The notes under the pieces: generated by a model
What the model was told of the DNA's origin: nothing
The model's input: only the letters and a program-made list of their open reading frames with translations
Database searches by the model: none
Assembly (NCBI GenBank): GCA_023251255.1
Contig: JAHEZD010000022.1
Location: 1 to 64,000, forward strand
Source: Chitinophagaceae bacterium
Lineage (GTDB): Bacteria; Bacteroidota; Bacteroidia; Chitinophagales; Chitinophagaceae
Direction: 5' to 3'
DNA: 64,000 nt
Shown here: one piece after another, positions 1-10,500 of the stretch
How positions within the stretch are numbered: the first letter of the stretch is position 1
Layout: each line of letters opens with the position of its first letter
Made by a program: the position numbers and the translations under genes

Positions 1-197
1 ATGATGAAGATTTGTGGTAAAATTCCTGTGGTAATTTAAAGACCACAAGGATTTTACCACAATTTTGTGGTAGATTTTTTGTGGTAAAATAATTACCACG
101 AAAAAATTACCACAAAAAGGGCCGCTTGAAATGCTGCTTGTTAATAAAGGCCCCCCTTTTTGCGGCCTTGCTTCCAACTAGCAACTTGCGTTAATTA
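1..197. repeat. 197-bp dispersed repeat, copy 1 (eight-site GTGGTA/TACCAC array)
   Basis: Matches 44314-44510 over all 197 bases with three differences (positions 100, 151 and 152); it may continue left of the window. Bases 11-116 hold eight copies of a six-base word: GTGGTA starting at 14, 28, 67 and 81, and its complement at 41 (as GACCAC), 55, 94 and 108. Steps are 12-14 bp and orientations run ++--++--. The array is two tandem units of about 52 bp, each able to fold into a hairpin. A second inverted pair, GGCCGC/GCGGCC, spans about 120-167. The right end (176-194) equals the terminal inverted repeat of the element at 43976-44510, so this is probably the right end of another copy. Confidence 0.9.
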
Positions 198-227
198 GTT
201 AATTGGTGGAGGAAGGAGAAGATTCCT

Positions 228-253
228 GATTTAGGATTTGGGATTTGGGATTT
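228..253. repeat. Short tandem heptamer repeat (GATTTGG)
   Basis: About 3.7 tandem copies of GATTTGG (the first copy is GATTTAG) lie between the 197-bp repeat and the first gene. No coding or regulatory role can be read from it. The rest of 198-328 shows no other structure that I can support. Confidence 0.8.
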
Positions 254-328
254 CGTCTATTTTTGAACTAGCCACAGCATGGGGAAAGTGTTAACTTGAA
301 TCCCAGAGCTACCAGGAAATTGCAAAAC

Positions 329-850
329 ATGGACATTAACACTATGGCAGACAACAAAAACTTATTCCTAAGGAATAAAGCGACTATCATTTATAGCATC
401 AGTTTGGCTGCCCTGCTGTTCCTGCTCAAATGGTTGGAACTCCGTTTTATACTATTTGACCATTCATTTGAAATCTACATCGGGTTTATTGCAGTCATTT
501 TTACGGCATTGGGTATATGGCTTGCCTTAAAGCTTTCAAAACCAGCACCCGATAGCTATCGGGTTGAAACCGTAGTGATAGAAAAAGAAGTGTATGTAAG
601 CAGCACTGAAAACCGGCAAATGGGTTTTGTGCTGGATACATCACTTGTTTCCCAACTTGAACTAAGCAAACGGGAGTTGCAAATATTGGGCCTATTGGCA
701 CAAGGGCATAGCAACCAGGAAATTGCCGCAACACTTTTCATTTCATTAAGCACCGTCAAAACACACAATCAAAACATTTTTGAAAAGCTGGAGGTGAAAA
801 GACGGATACAGGCAGTTGAGAAGGCAAAAAGGTTACATCTCATCCCTTAA
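329..850 (+). CDS. Membrane-anchored LuxR-type HTH regulator
   Basis: Predicted transcriptional regulator of 173 residues. Two hydrophobic segments near the N-terminus (around residues 17-38 and 45-68) should anchor it in the inner membrane. A LuxR/GerE helix-turn-helix ends the protein, recognisable by SKRELQILGLLAQGHSNQEI followed by a recognition helix with STVKTHNQN. There is no receiver domain, so the signal input is not visible. ATG at 329 was chosen over a TTG at 296; ATG at 344 is also possible. It sits 114 bp ahead of a DUF4199 gene on the same strand, and such HTH proteins are often found beside DUF4199/SRPBCC/VOC genes in Bacteroidota. The targets are unknown. Confidence 0.8.
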   Translation: MDINTMADNKNLFLRNKATIIYSISLAALLFLLKWLELRFILFDHSFEIYIGFIAVIFTALGIWLALKLSKPAPDSYRVETVVIEKEVYVSSTENRQMGFVLDTSLVSQLELSKRELQILGLLAQGHSNQEIAATLFISLSTVKTHNQNIFEKLEVKRRIQAVEKAKRLHLIP

Positions 851-964
851 AAACCTCCTACTTTGGTATGAAAATAAGCAACATAGCAGAAAAATGGCCG
901 AAAGTATGAGACCAAAAAGGTAATTCCATTTGATTTTTGAAGCATCAAACCAAAAATTATTCAA

Positions 965-1489
965 ATGAAAAAAGTAGTACTTGTTTATGGCATCATTGCA
1001 GGATTGATCGTTGCCGGCATGATGGCCTTCTCCACTGGTTATTATTGCGCCAAAGGTGATTTCGAGGGTGGTATGATCTACGGTTATTCTGCCATGATCA
1101 TTGCTTTCTCCATGATCTTTGTAGGCGTTAAATCTTTTCGCGACAAGCATAATGCTGGTATAATCAACTTCGGAAAAGCATTTAAGATTGGCTTTTTCAT
1201 ATCATTGACCGCTTCTACGATTTATGTAGTAGGCTGGCTGATCAATTACTATTGTTTCATACCTGATTTTATGGATAAATATGCGGGGGCCATGATTGCA
1301 AAGGCAAAAGCCAGTGGTGTAAGCGCAGACGAGCTTGCAAAGAAAACAGTTGCTATGGCCCAGATGAAAGAATGGTATAAAAATCCCCTGTTTGTTATAT
1401 TGATGACCTATGCAGAGATCCTTCCGGTAGGTGTGGTCGTTGCGCTTATCAGTGCATTGATATTAAAAAGAAAAGCAGCAACAAACTAA
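965..1489 (+). CDS. DUF4199 domain membrane protein
   Basis: Integral membrane protein of 174 residues with four likely helices (about residues 4-26, 36-54, 74-95 and 147-168). The overall layout, including the short soluble stretch with GVSADELAKK before the last helix, matches DUF4199, a Bacteroidota family of unknown function. It starts ATG-AAA-AAA and lies between the LuxR-type regulator and an SRPBCC gene on the same strand with gaps of 114 and 54 bp, so co-transcription is plausible. The family assignment is from pattern recognition, not a search. No enzymatic motif is visible. Confidence 0.75.
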   Translation: MKKVVLVYGIIAGLIVAGMMAFSTGYYCAKGDFEGGMIYGYSAMIIAFSMIFVGVKSFRDKHNAGIINFGKAFKIGFFISLTASTIYVVGWLINYYCFIPDFMDKYAGAMIAKAKASGVSADELAKKTVAMAQMKEWYKNPLFVILMTYAEILPVGVVVALISALILKRKAATN

Positions 1490-1543
1490 ACATAAAAGGA
1501 GCATGGGAAACCAGCAGCAATAAAAATAAAAAAATACCCTTTA

Positions 1544-2074
1544 ATGAATATCATCATTACCATTCTGCTTGTAGTGGCAGGCATCATTGCCCTGCTGCTG
1601 ATCATTGCGCTTTTCATGAAGAGGGGGCATTATGTGAAACGTGAAATTACCATCAATGCGCCCCGGCAAGAAGTATTTGACTATTTAAAACTGCTTGAAA
1701 ACCAGGAGCAGTTCAACAAACATGCAATGGTTGCCCCTGACAGGAAAAAAGAATTCAAAGGAACAGACGGGACGGTTGGATTTATTTATGCCTGGAGCGG
1801 GAATAAAGATGCCGGCGAAGGCGAAAAGGAGATTATGAACATCATTGAAGGGGAAAAAATTGAAGCAGAAATCCGTTTTGTAAAACCAATGGCAGTCACT
1901 GCCTCCATAGTCATGGAGATGGAATCTTTATCCGATGATCAAACCAAAGTAATTTGGAGCAATGCCGGTACATTGAAATATCCTATAAATATAATGATAC
2001 CCATGATGGAAAAACATGTAGTGAAGGATATGGATAGTAGTTTGTCAACTTTGAAAAACATTCTAGAAAAATAG
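1544..2074 (+). CDS. SRPBCC family (polyketide cyclase-like) membrane-tethered protein
   Basis: 176 residues. An N-terminal hydrophobic helix (about 3-25) ending in MKRGHYVKR is followed by an SRPBCC/START-like fold beginning EITINAPRQEVFDYLKLLEN, the usual opening beta strand and first helix of polyketide-cyclase/dehydrase family proteins. The remainder alternates strands with a long C-terminal helix (MMEKHVVKDMDSSLSTLKNI). Members bind hydrophobic ligands in a central cavity, but no substrate can be named. It lies in the same-strand run with DUF4199 upstream and a VOC protein downstream, a recurring association in this phylum. Confidence 0.8.
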   Translation: MNIIITILLVVAGIIALLLIIALFMKRGHYVKREITINAPRQEVFDYLKLLENQEQFNKHAMVAPDRKKEFKGTDGTVGFIYAWSGNKDAGEGEKEIMNIIEGEKIEAEIRFVKPMAVTASIVMEMESLSDDQTKVIWSNAGTLKYPINIMIPMMEKHVVKDMDSSLSTLKNILEK

Positions 2075-2144
2075 TCACAACAGGCTTCCAATGTTCATGA
2101 TGAAATAAAAGGAAATCAATTTTAAAGGTCTAATTTTATGTACC

Positions 2145-2630
2145 ATGAAACGGACGGCATTGACAATAGCATTCATTGCCACTTCATTTCTATTGGGTTT
2201 TACTTTTAAGACAATGATCTCCAACAAAAACAAAAATACAAAAATGAAAAAAGTAACAGGGATAGGTGGCATTTTCTTCAAATGCAAAGACCCCAAAGCA
2301 GTTAACGAATGGTACAAAACACATCTTGGGTTTGACACAAGCCCCTATGGAACAAGCTTTGAATGGCAGGAGATTGACCCCGCCCCGGGCGTGGCCAAAA
2401 AGGGGCTTACCCAGTGGAACCCTTTTGCAGAAAACACAAAATATTTTGAGCCTTCAACAAAGGACTTTATGATCAATTATAGGGTGGAGAACCTAGAAGC
2501 ATTGGTGGAAGAACTAAAAAAGGAAAACGTAACGATTCTAGATAAAATTGAATCCTATGATTATGGGAAATTTGTTCATATTATAGACATTGAAGGAAAT
2601 AAAATTCAATTGTGGGAGCCCAAGGATTAG
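2145..2630 (+). CDS. VOC (glyoxalase/bleomycin-resistance) family protein with N-terminal membrane helix
   Basis: 161 residues. Residues 4-24 are hydrophobic and would anchor or export the protein. From about residue 36 it shows a vicinal-oxygen-chelate fold: GIGGIFFKCKDPKAVNEWYK, then a second half ending in VHIIDIEGNKIQLWEP, where the Glu of the last strand is a usual metal ligand. A cytosolic form could start at the internal Met in NKNTKMKK (residue 34), so the true N-terminus is uncertain. VOC proteins include glyoxalases, dioxygenases and resistance proteins; the substrate cannot be told. It is the last gene of the LuxR/DUF4199/SRPBCC run. Confidence 0.75.
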   Translation: MKRTALTIAFIATSFLLGFTFKTMISNKNKNTKMKKVTGIGGIFFKCKDPKAVNEWYKTHLGFDTSPYGTSFEWQEIDPAPGVAKKGLTQWNPFAENTKYFEPSTKDFMINYRVENLEALVEELKKENVTILDKIESYDYGKFVHIIDIEGNKIQLWEPKD

Positions 2631-2673
2631 AAGTGGGCGAACGAAATAAATAACCCAAAAACACCTACCGTTA

Positions 2674-2768
2674 GCAGTTTTGTGTTAGGCGGGGGTATCC
2701 TGCTCATGATGAATTCCGTTACGTGCCTGCCGGCAAAGGCAGGCACGTAACGGGGCTGTCGTTTAACA
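2674..2768. repeat. Intergenic repeat with perfect hairpin, copy A
   Basis: Shares GCAGTTTTGT, GGCGGGG, CTCATG, GAATTCCGTT and AACGGG with 3302-3372. Here the core is a perfect hairpin with 16-bp arms at 2716-2731 and 2738-2753 around a 6-base loop. The inner part (CCTGCCGGCAAAGGCAGG) is a separate dispersed palindrome that recurs at 35132-35149 and, slightly expanded, near 41722-41743. It could act as a terminator for the VOC gene, but no T run follows. Confidence 0.8.
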
Positions 2769-2777
2769 ATTCCAATT

Positions 2778-3290
2778 ATGCGAAATCTCCTGTTGCTGAC
2801 ATTTATTTTATTTGTTCTATCAGCTTGCAGGCAGAACAAGCATTCAAAAGTGACGGTAATATTTTTTGACAGCCAAAATCCAAATTTTAAAGTTACAGTT
2901 GACACATTACTGAAAGCAAAAGAGTTCAATTTTTCAGACACGCCAATTGATTTATTCTTTGCATGCAATAACTTTCGCTTACCATATTATGTTCCCACTG
3001 ACGGTATTTTTAAGAATGCTGCTAAGGACAAAGAATGCGACATGAAAATTTATCCAGCAGATGTTAAGTGTTATGAATACGATGCAAAAAAAAGAGTGGT
3101 TAAAATGACTGTTAACGGTAGCGGGACAACGAATAACTTCAAGTATAAATACAACGACAAAAATCAAATTATAGAGATTACGGACAATGGAACAAAGTCT
3201 ATTTTAGAGTATACCGCTGACGGAAATCTTTCAGAACTGAGACAAAGTGATGGGATAATAAATAAAAAGTTAGTTTTCATTTTTAATTGA
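2778..3290 (+). CDS. Putative lipoprotein, unknown function
   Basis: 170 residues. A signal sequence MRNLLLLTFILFVLSAC ends in a lipobox with Cys17, so it is predicted to be lipidated and sent to the envelope. The C-terminal third carries YEYDAKKRVVKMTV, FKYKYNDKNQIIEITDN and LEYTADGNLSEL, which resemble the repeated tyrosine/glycine-rich strands of RHS/YD-type proteins, but too few copies are present to call that family. It sits alone between two copies of an intergenic repeat. I do not recognise an orthologue. Confidence 0.6.
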   Translation: MRNLLLLTFILFVLSACRQNKHSKVTVIFFDSQNPNFKVTVDTLLKAKEFNFSDTPIDLFFACNNFRLPYYVPTDGIFKNAAKDKECDMKIYPADVKCYEYDAKKRVVKMTVNGSGTTNNFKYKYNDKNQIIEITDNGTKSILEYTADGNLSELRQSDGIINKKLVFIFN

Positions 3291-3301
3291 CGAAAGCAGC
3301 G

Positions 3302-3372
3302 GCAGTTTTGTATCAGGCGGGGTACCCAGCTCATGAATTCCGTTGGTGAAAATGCCCAACGGGTCTGCCGTT
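3302..3372. repeat. Intergenic repeat, copy B (related to 2674-2768)
   Basis: Same outer sequence as copy A, but the central hairpin is CCGTTGG-loop-CCAACGG rather than the long arms of copy A. It lies directly after the lipoprotein gene. A weaker relative (TAGCAGTT then CGCCTCCC) follows the next gene near 4231-4256, so each small gene here is trailed by one copy. Confidence 0.7.
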
Positions 3373-3511
3373 CTTTTTCTTTTTTAGTTGAAAAAGGAAC
3401 ACTAACTAGCTACAGACAGCAATAAGTCATGAAACATCCCAACAATAAAAAGCTGTACAACATGAACAGTATTTTATGTGGAAGCCAGCACCTTAAAACA
3501 ACACGGTAAGC

Positions 3512-4216
3512 ATGAAACTAAAAATAATACTGATCATCTTTTTAGCTGGCCCGGCTATTTCAAATGGACCATTTGCCCAAACAATGGATGGGGACTGGTA
3601 TACGCCCCTTCGGAACAAAATACTCCATCTAGCCATTTCCAAAGACTCCATTGTTTTCAGGAAATGTAGTTCTGGTATTGAGATGCAAGACTATGGATAT
3701 GCTGATATGGCATTCAAGATTGAGAAAGTAGTTAATGGCAATTACATCGTTTCAGGAACAAAAGATACTGTACCAACATTCTATTTGCTGAATTTCAAAT
3801 GGAAAGATGGCAGGAACAATTTGAATATTGAATCACTTAACCATACATTTTTAACAGTAGCTGATGCTGAAAGTTCGATTAAACTGATTGAACAACAACC
3901 GGTAAATGTGGTCCTGCTCAGTAAAAAAACAATTGATGAAATTCGGCGAAACAAGGATATAGCAAAAATGACCACCATTGATTTTAAAAATTACGCCTTA
4001 AAGATTATTGAACTGGATTCAAGCAACGCTAGCTACCTAAACAAGAAGTATAGGTTGTCCTATCTATATATAGAATCAACGGGAAGGATAGTCCTTTCGG
4101 CATTAGGATTCAATCCTTTAGTAAAAGGGAATGTCATTGATTCAATGTTAGAAAGATTCGCAGGAAATCCAGAAACCAAAGAACTATTTACAAAAATGAC
4201 TGAAAGCGGAAAATAA
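3512..4216 (+). CDS. Exported protein of unknown function
   Basis: 234 residues. The N-terminus MKLKIILIIFLAGPAISNG followed by PFAQ looks like a Sec signal peptide cleaved near residue 23. The mature part has a lipocalin-like stretch of short strands (GDWYTPLRNKILHLAISKDS, then YADMAFKIEKVVNGNYIVSG) and a helical C-terminal half. No catalytic motif or known domain is evident. The ATG at 3512 is supported by the signal peptide. It is probably periplasmic or surface-exposed; the function is unknown. Confidence 0.6.
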   Translation: MKLKIILIIFLAGPAISNGPFAQTMDGDWYTPLRNKILHLAISKDSIVFRKCSSGIEMQDYGYADMAFKIEKVVNGNYIVSGTKDTVPTFYLLNFKWKDGRNNLNIESLNHTFLTVADAESSIKLIEQQPVNVVLLSKKTIDEIRRNKDIAKMTTIDFKNYALKIIELDSSNASYLNKKYRLSYLYIESTGRIVLSALGFNPLVKGNVIDSMLERFAGNPETKELFTKMTESGK

Positions 4217-4563
4217 AGGCAAGCGCCTAATAGCAGTTATTCTGTTAACGCCTCCCAGCCTGCTTCATCCTGAAACAGGCTGGCTAAAAATCAACTAAAC
4301 CAGTCAGCCACAGCACTAAAAAATCCCATGAATAGGGTATTGCCCCATAAATCCCCATCCCCTATATTTGACCGCTTCGTTTAATGTGTGGAAACATTGA
4401 AGGAAATGGGGAGTATATTTATGGAGAAAGCGTTTTTTGCTCCTAACATATCTTCCTGTATCCAGCACCTATGTAAAGCCTGCCCCATTCTGCCCCAATG
4501 AGAATAATGCCGATGGTTGAACAATCATTGCCATTAGCTATTAACCCTGCTGAACTAACTGAT
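4217..4563. other. Intergenic stretch before the giant surface-protein gene
   Basis: Contains a weak relative of the 2674/3302 repeat near 4231, an inverted pair CAGCCTG/CAGGCTG around 4257-4281 that may end the upstream transcript, and a good Bacteroidota promoter at 4340-4370. An alternative in-frame ATG for the giant gene is at 4498. Nothing else is recognisable. Confidence 0.6.
4340..4370 (+). promoter_or_regulatory. Bacteroidota-type promoter for the giant PKD protein gene
   Basis: The -7 element TATATTTG (4363-4370) matches TAnnTTTG exactly, and TTG at 4340-4342 lies 20 bp upstream at the normal -33 distance. The predicted start of transcription is near 4375, leaving a leader of about 190 bases to the ATG at 4564 or 120 bases to the ATG at 4498. 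Confidence 0.6.
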
Positions 4564-7500
4564 ATGAAACAAGGAAGGAACGATACTGCTTATAGGAAAC
4601 TGCTTTTATTGGCATTGGTGATGGGGGTGGGTATATGGGGATGGGGGCAAACAATTACCACTTCCACTTCTCCCGATTTATGCCCGGGAGGCAGTGTAAT
4701 ATTGACTGCAAGTAACCCTCCTGGTGGTGCAAGTTTTGTTTGGCAGGAAAGCGGGAACCCAATAAGTGGTGCTACTTCGCAAACCTATACAGCCACTACA
4801 GCAGGTGTTTATACAGTTCTGGTAAATGGAACAGCTTATCCCAATTCAATTACGGTTACAACGAACCCCAATCCTGTTGCAAATTTCACTTCCACACCCA
4901 GCAGCCAGTGCAGCAATGTTCCTGTAAACTTTAGCAATGCATCCACCGGAGCAGCCAACTATACATGGAATTTTGGGGATGCCAATTCTGGTGGCAACAA
5001 TACTTCAACTGCAACCAGTCCCGCACATACTTTTATTGGTACCAATGGAAATAGCAATCAGGGTTTTACAGTATCGCTTACTGCAATAAGCAATGTGGGC
5101 TGCACAAATACTGTTACAGAAAATGTAACTACCAAGCAAATACCAAGTACCAAGCTTGGTGGCCCAAGTCCTTCTACTTACAACGGCCTGTCTTATTTTA
5201 GGCAATGTTCTGCTGCATCATCTGCTTCCCTGAATTTCACCAATCAATCAACCACCACTTCATCCAATACTTCATATACAATAATTTGGGGCGACAATAC
5301 TGCCGATTATACATCTACGTCATTTGCGGCCCCTGCTTCGCATACTTACAATATTGGCACTTATACCTTGCAGTTCATCGTTAGCGGAAACAATGGATGC
5401 ACAGAGACATCCACATACTATGTATTTGTAGGAAGCAATCCTGCCGTGGGCTTAGGCAATCCGGGCAACTCAACTATTTGTACAGGAACATCATTGACTT
5501 TTCCAATTTCAAGTACTGGTTCAAATTCGCCTGGAACAACCTATACAGTTACTTTCAATGATGGATCTTCCCCAACTACTTATACCCATCCTGCCCCACC
5601 AGATGTTTCACATATGTTTGCAATAACATCGTGCAATACGAATAGTGGTACATACAACAATTCATTTTCTGCAACAATTCAGGCGTCTAATCCATGCTTA
5701 ACCTCAACTGCTAGTGTTGTACCTATTTATGTTTCCCAAAAACCTGTTGCTACATTTTCTATTTCACCAAAGGACACTGCCTGTATAAATGCAACAACAA
5801 CTTTTACCAATACTGGTGGACTTAGTAATTATGTTGACAATGGCACATGCTCACAAGGCTCATCAGTTTGGACAATTTCACCATCTACTGGATGGACGAT
5901 AATGAGTGGAACGTTAGGAAATGATTTTGGTTTAACTGATCCGTCTGTTTGGGCAAATGCTTCTTTAAGTCTTGCTATAAAGTTTACTACACTTGGTGTT
6001 TATACCATAAAACTAAAAGTTGGCAATCCCAACTGTGGCTTGGACTCCATTACAAAAACCATTTGCGTAAACCCAATACCTATAGCATCATTTACTACTG
6101 ACAAGATTTCTGGCTGTGCCCCATTAACTGTTACCGCAACAGGAACAACCAACTCACCCAATTGTGGCAACAATACCTATGTATGGTCTGTAGGCTACAT
6201 TGCCAGTGCTGGCTGTACACCCAATACCTCTTCTGTAACCTATGTTGGTGGAACAAATTCATCATCAGCCAACCCACAATTCCAGTTCAACAATCCTGGC
6301 ACTTATACCATCAGCCTTGTGGCTACTAGCCCCGGCGGGTCCTGTACTTCTGCGGCAACTACGCAACAAATTGTTGTCAAATCAAAGCCAACGGTTTCTG
6401 TTATTGGAGGCAGTTCAACTGTTTGCCAAAATGGAACAGTTAGCCCGACAGTAACCGTTGGTAATTGCAACTCAAGTACTGCTGCTACTTATGTTTGGTC
6501 ATTCCCCGGGGCAACACCTTCTACGTCAACCTCTGCCAACCCTGGAAGCATTGTTTATAATTCATCAGGTCCACAAACCATCACGCTTGATGTAACCAAT
6601 GAATGTGGCACAACCACTGTTACAAAGTCCATTACTGTAACACAGGCTCCAGATGTTAGCGTTCCTTCCAACCTCACCCTTTGTGCTGGTTCGCCCACGG
6701 GTACATTAACCTTTGGCAGTTCTGTAACTGGCACCACTTACACTTGGACCAACAGCAACACGGCCATTGGCTTGGCAGCCAATGGTTCGGCAACAAGTGC
6801 TTCACCCAATATTCCAAGTTTTATTGCAACCAATGCAACATCTTCACCTATCACTGCAACGATAAACGTTACACCAGTTAATGGGTGCAATGGCAGCCCA
6901 TCATCGTTTACCATAACGGTTAACCCAAAACCTGCAAAACCAACTGTTACGAGACCTGTAAGCTATTGCTTGAACGAGACCGCAGTTCCATTGACTGCAA
7001 CGGCCACTGGAAGCAATACGCTTAACTGGTACGATAACAATGCCCTGAACAATGGCTCCACAACTGCCCCAACCCCAGTTACAACCAGTGCCGGAACATT
7101 TACCTACTATGTCAATCAGGAAAACTCCTATACCTGCAAAAGCGATACATCTGCCATACCTGTAACCGTTTCCCCATTGATTGTAAACAATGCAATTGCG
7201 AGCGACCAAACCTTGTGTACAGGGACTGCTGCCAATACGCTAACCCAACAGGGAAGCATCAGTGGTGGCACCGGAACCTATACCTACCAATGGCAATCTT
7301 CCACAGATGGTGGCACCACCTGGAACAATATTTCAGGGGCTGTTTCCCCATCTTATTCCCCAGGCAATGTAACGGTAACCACAAAATACAGGAGGATTGC
7401 AACAAGCAGTTGCACCGACATATCCAATGCAATAACCATCACCATACTTGGCAGCCTTGGTAACTATGACGTTACGGCTGCACAAACCATTTGTGAAGGC

Positions 7501-10500
7501 ACTGCACCCGCTTTATTGGATGGTGCAGCACCAACAGGTGGTACTGGAACATTTACCTATACTTGGGAAAGCTCCCTGAACAATAGTACTTGGACAACCA
7601 TTGCATCAGCAACTGGAGAAGATTACCAGCCACCAGTTTTAGCTACCACTACCTATTATAGAAGAAAAACAACAAGTGGGCTCTGTGCTGCTTATTCACC
7701 CTCGGTGATGGTTACGGTCAATCCAAAGCCTGTTATCAAAAGCATACCGGATACTTTGTTCTGCAACAATACCAACATTGGTTCCATTGCTTTTTCAAGT
7801 ACGCCCAATAGCAATGTGACCTATGCATGGACAAACGATAATATCAATATTGGATTGGCAGTATCAGGCACTGGCAACCTGCCTGCATTTACTACCAGCA
7901 ATGCTGCCAGCCCTAAAGTTCCCCTGACTGGCAATATCAATGTAGTGCCTACCTATACCAATGCAACTGTGGGCTGTGCAGGCAACCCACTGAACTTCAA
8001 GATAATTGTATTGCCCACCATTGCTATCAGTACCATCAGCAATGAATCTGTCTGCTCCGGCTCCACCATACCTCCGTTGACGCCCACCAATGATGCAGGA
8101 ACTTTTACGGGAAGCACGGTTACTTATAGCTGGACAGTTAGTGGAACGGGCACCAGCTTAACAGCAGGCAATGGCAGCTCCATTCCTTCCTATACCACCA
8201 ATAACACAGGTGCTGCCGATTTGGTTACCACCATTGGCGTTACACCTCTATACAGTTTCAATGGCAAAACATGTAGTGGCACCCCTACTTCATACACTGT
8301 TACGGTGAGGCCATCAACACCCAGTGCCAATGCGGGCCCAGATATAAGCTTATGTTCCAGTAGTACCTATACCATGCAAGCAGTGCTTGCAGCGGGTTCA
8401 ACAGGCAACTGGACACAGTTCAGTGGTGCGGCGGCAGGTATCACCGCTGCTGCATCGCCCACCACGCAGGTAACAGGGTTAGCTGCCAACAATACCTATC
8501 AATTTATCTGGACAGTAACAGGGGTGGCTACTTGTCCCGGTACGACGGATACTGTTACCATTGTTGATTATCCTGCCTTAGTGAACCAGATAAACAATGC
8601 ACCACAAACCATTTGTGCCACACAATCCATTACCATAACAGGGCAGGTACCAACTGGTGGTACAGGCACTTATGCTTATCAATGGCAACAAAGCGCAGAC
8701 AATATTACTTGGGCAGATATTGTAGGGCAAACTACTCAAAACCTAACCTTCACTCCTACTACAAGCATTTACGTGAGAAGGAAGGTTGTTTCATTGCCAT
8801 GCACAGAATTCAGTGTATCCACTTTGATTACCGTTCAGCCTGCTATTAGCAACAATACTGCATCTGCAGACCAAGCTGTTTGTATCAACAATGCTGCATC
8901 GGCTATTATTGGTTCCATTGCAACAGGTGGCAATGGCGTTGTTACCTATCAATGGCAGCAGAGTACGGATGGTGGTATTACCTGGACCAATATTGCTGGT
9001 GCCACATTGAAGGATTATAACCCCGGAACCATTGCTGTGACCACAAAATACAGGAGGGTTGCCAGTACCAATCTATGTTTTGGGCCTCAAGGCAATACCA
9101 GTAATGTGGTGACGGTTTCGGTGAACCCTGATGCAAGGGCATTGTACACATTCACAAAGGACAAGGACTGTGCACCGTTCAACATTAACAGTGCCGTTAT
9201 ACAACCAACTATTTATGCAGCACAGAACAGTTTGTATAATTGGTATGCCAATGGCACAAGTATTGGCTCCGGAACAACATTTCCCGGTTATGTACTGACC
9301 ACTCCCGGGGATTCCATCATTATCAAGTTGGTTGCCATTAGCCAATTTGGTTGCAAGAACGATAGCATGGAACATAAGTTCTACAGTGTACCCAAGCCAG
9401 CTACGGCCTTCACGTTGAGTGACACTGTTGGTTGCGGGCCATTGACTGTTTCCTTTGTGAACACCACGCCCAATATCTCGCTATTCACTTATTTATGGGA
9501 TTTTGGCAATACCACTACCTCAACATTGGCACAGCCCAATGCCGTAACCTTTGCTACCAACCCAACTTACAATGACACTACTTATACCGTAAAGCTCAAT
9601 GCCATCACTGCATGTGAAACAGTCACCGTTTCCAAAAGCATCAGGGTGAAATCAAAACCCAAGGCCGTTTTTACACCGAACAAATCAACTGGTTGCTCAC
9701 CGATGACAGTCCTGTTTACAAACAGTTCCAAGGGCATCGGGGTAAGTTATATCTGGAACTTTGGCGATGGATCAGCTTCAGTACCTGTAACTACCAATGC
9801 CGCACAAACACATACCTTCTTCACAGGTGTACAGGATACCTTTAATGTAAAATTGGTTGCCATTAATGAGTGCGGAAATGATACATTGATCTATAAGGTT
9901 GTTGTGGCCCCCAATCAGGTCCATTTGGATTTTGCAGTGAACGGTAACCAAAGCCAGGGCTGCAAGCCCCATACAGTAAGCTTTATCAATGCATCAAGTG
10001 GAGCCACTACTTTCCAATGGAATTTTGGGGATGGCAATTTTACCAATACCATCAAGAATATTGATACGGTACTGCATACTTACACACAGGTAGGCACTTA
10101 TACCGTAACATTGAAAGCAAGCAATGGCTGTTCCGATACCACCAGCACGGAAACCATACAGGTGTTCAATTCGCCCATTGCCAACTTCACGGCTGTGCCT
10201 TTAACAGCCTGCATTGGCGATAGCATCCACTTCACCAATCAAACCGATACGGCCACCAGCTTGCTATGGAACTTCAGGGATAATTTCACTTCCACCTTAG
10301 TGAACCCGGCCCATGCTTATGCAACAGCGGGTACCTACAATGTACAGTTGAAGGCTTTCAGGCAGTACAGTAGCGGGCTTACCTGTTTGGACAGTATCAG
10401 TAAATCCATTACGATTGTTGCAAAATTGCCCGGACTGTTCACAGTAACGGATACTGTTAGTAACTGTGTCCCATTCACCACCACTTTTACCAATCAAAGT

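Noticed and set aside
1-120. CRISPR array
   Set aside because: The repeated word is only six to nine bases, alternates orientation and has spacers of 7-8 bases. This is not CRISPR architecture.
2637-4260. Integron-like attC sites between the small genes
   Set aside because: The repeats lack paired RYYYAAC/GTTRRRY core sites at the right places, and no integrase is in the window.
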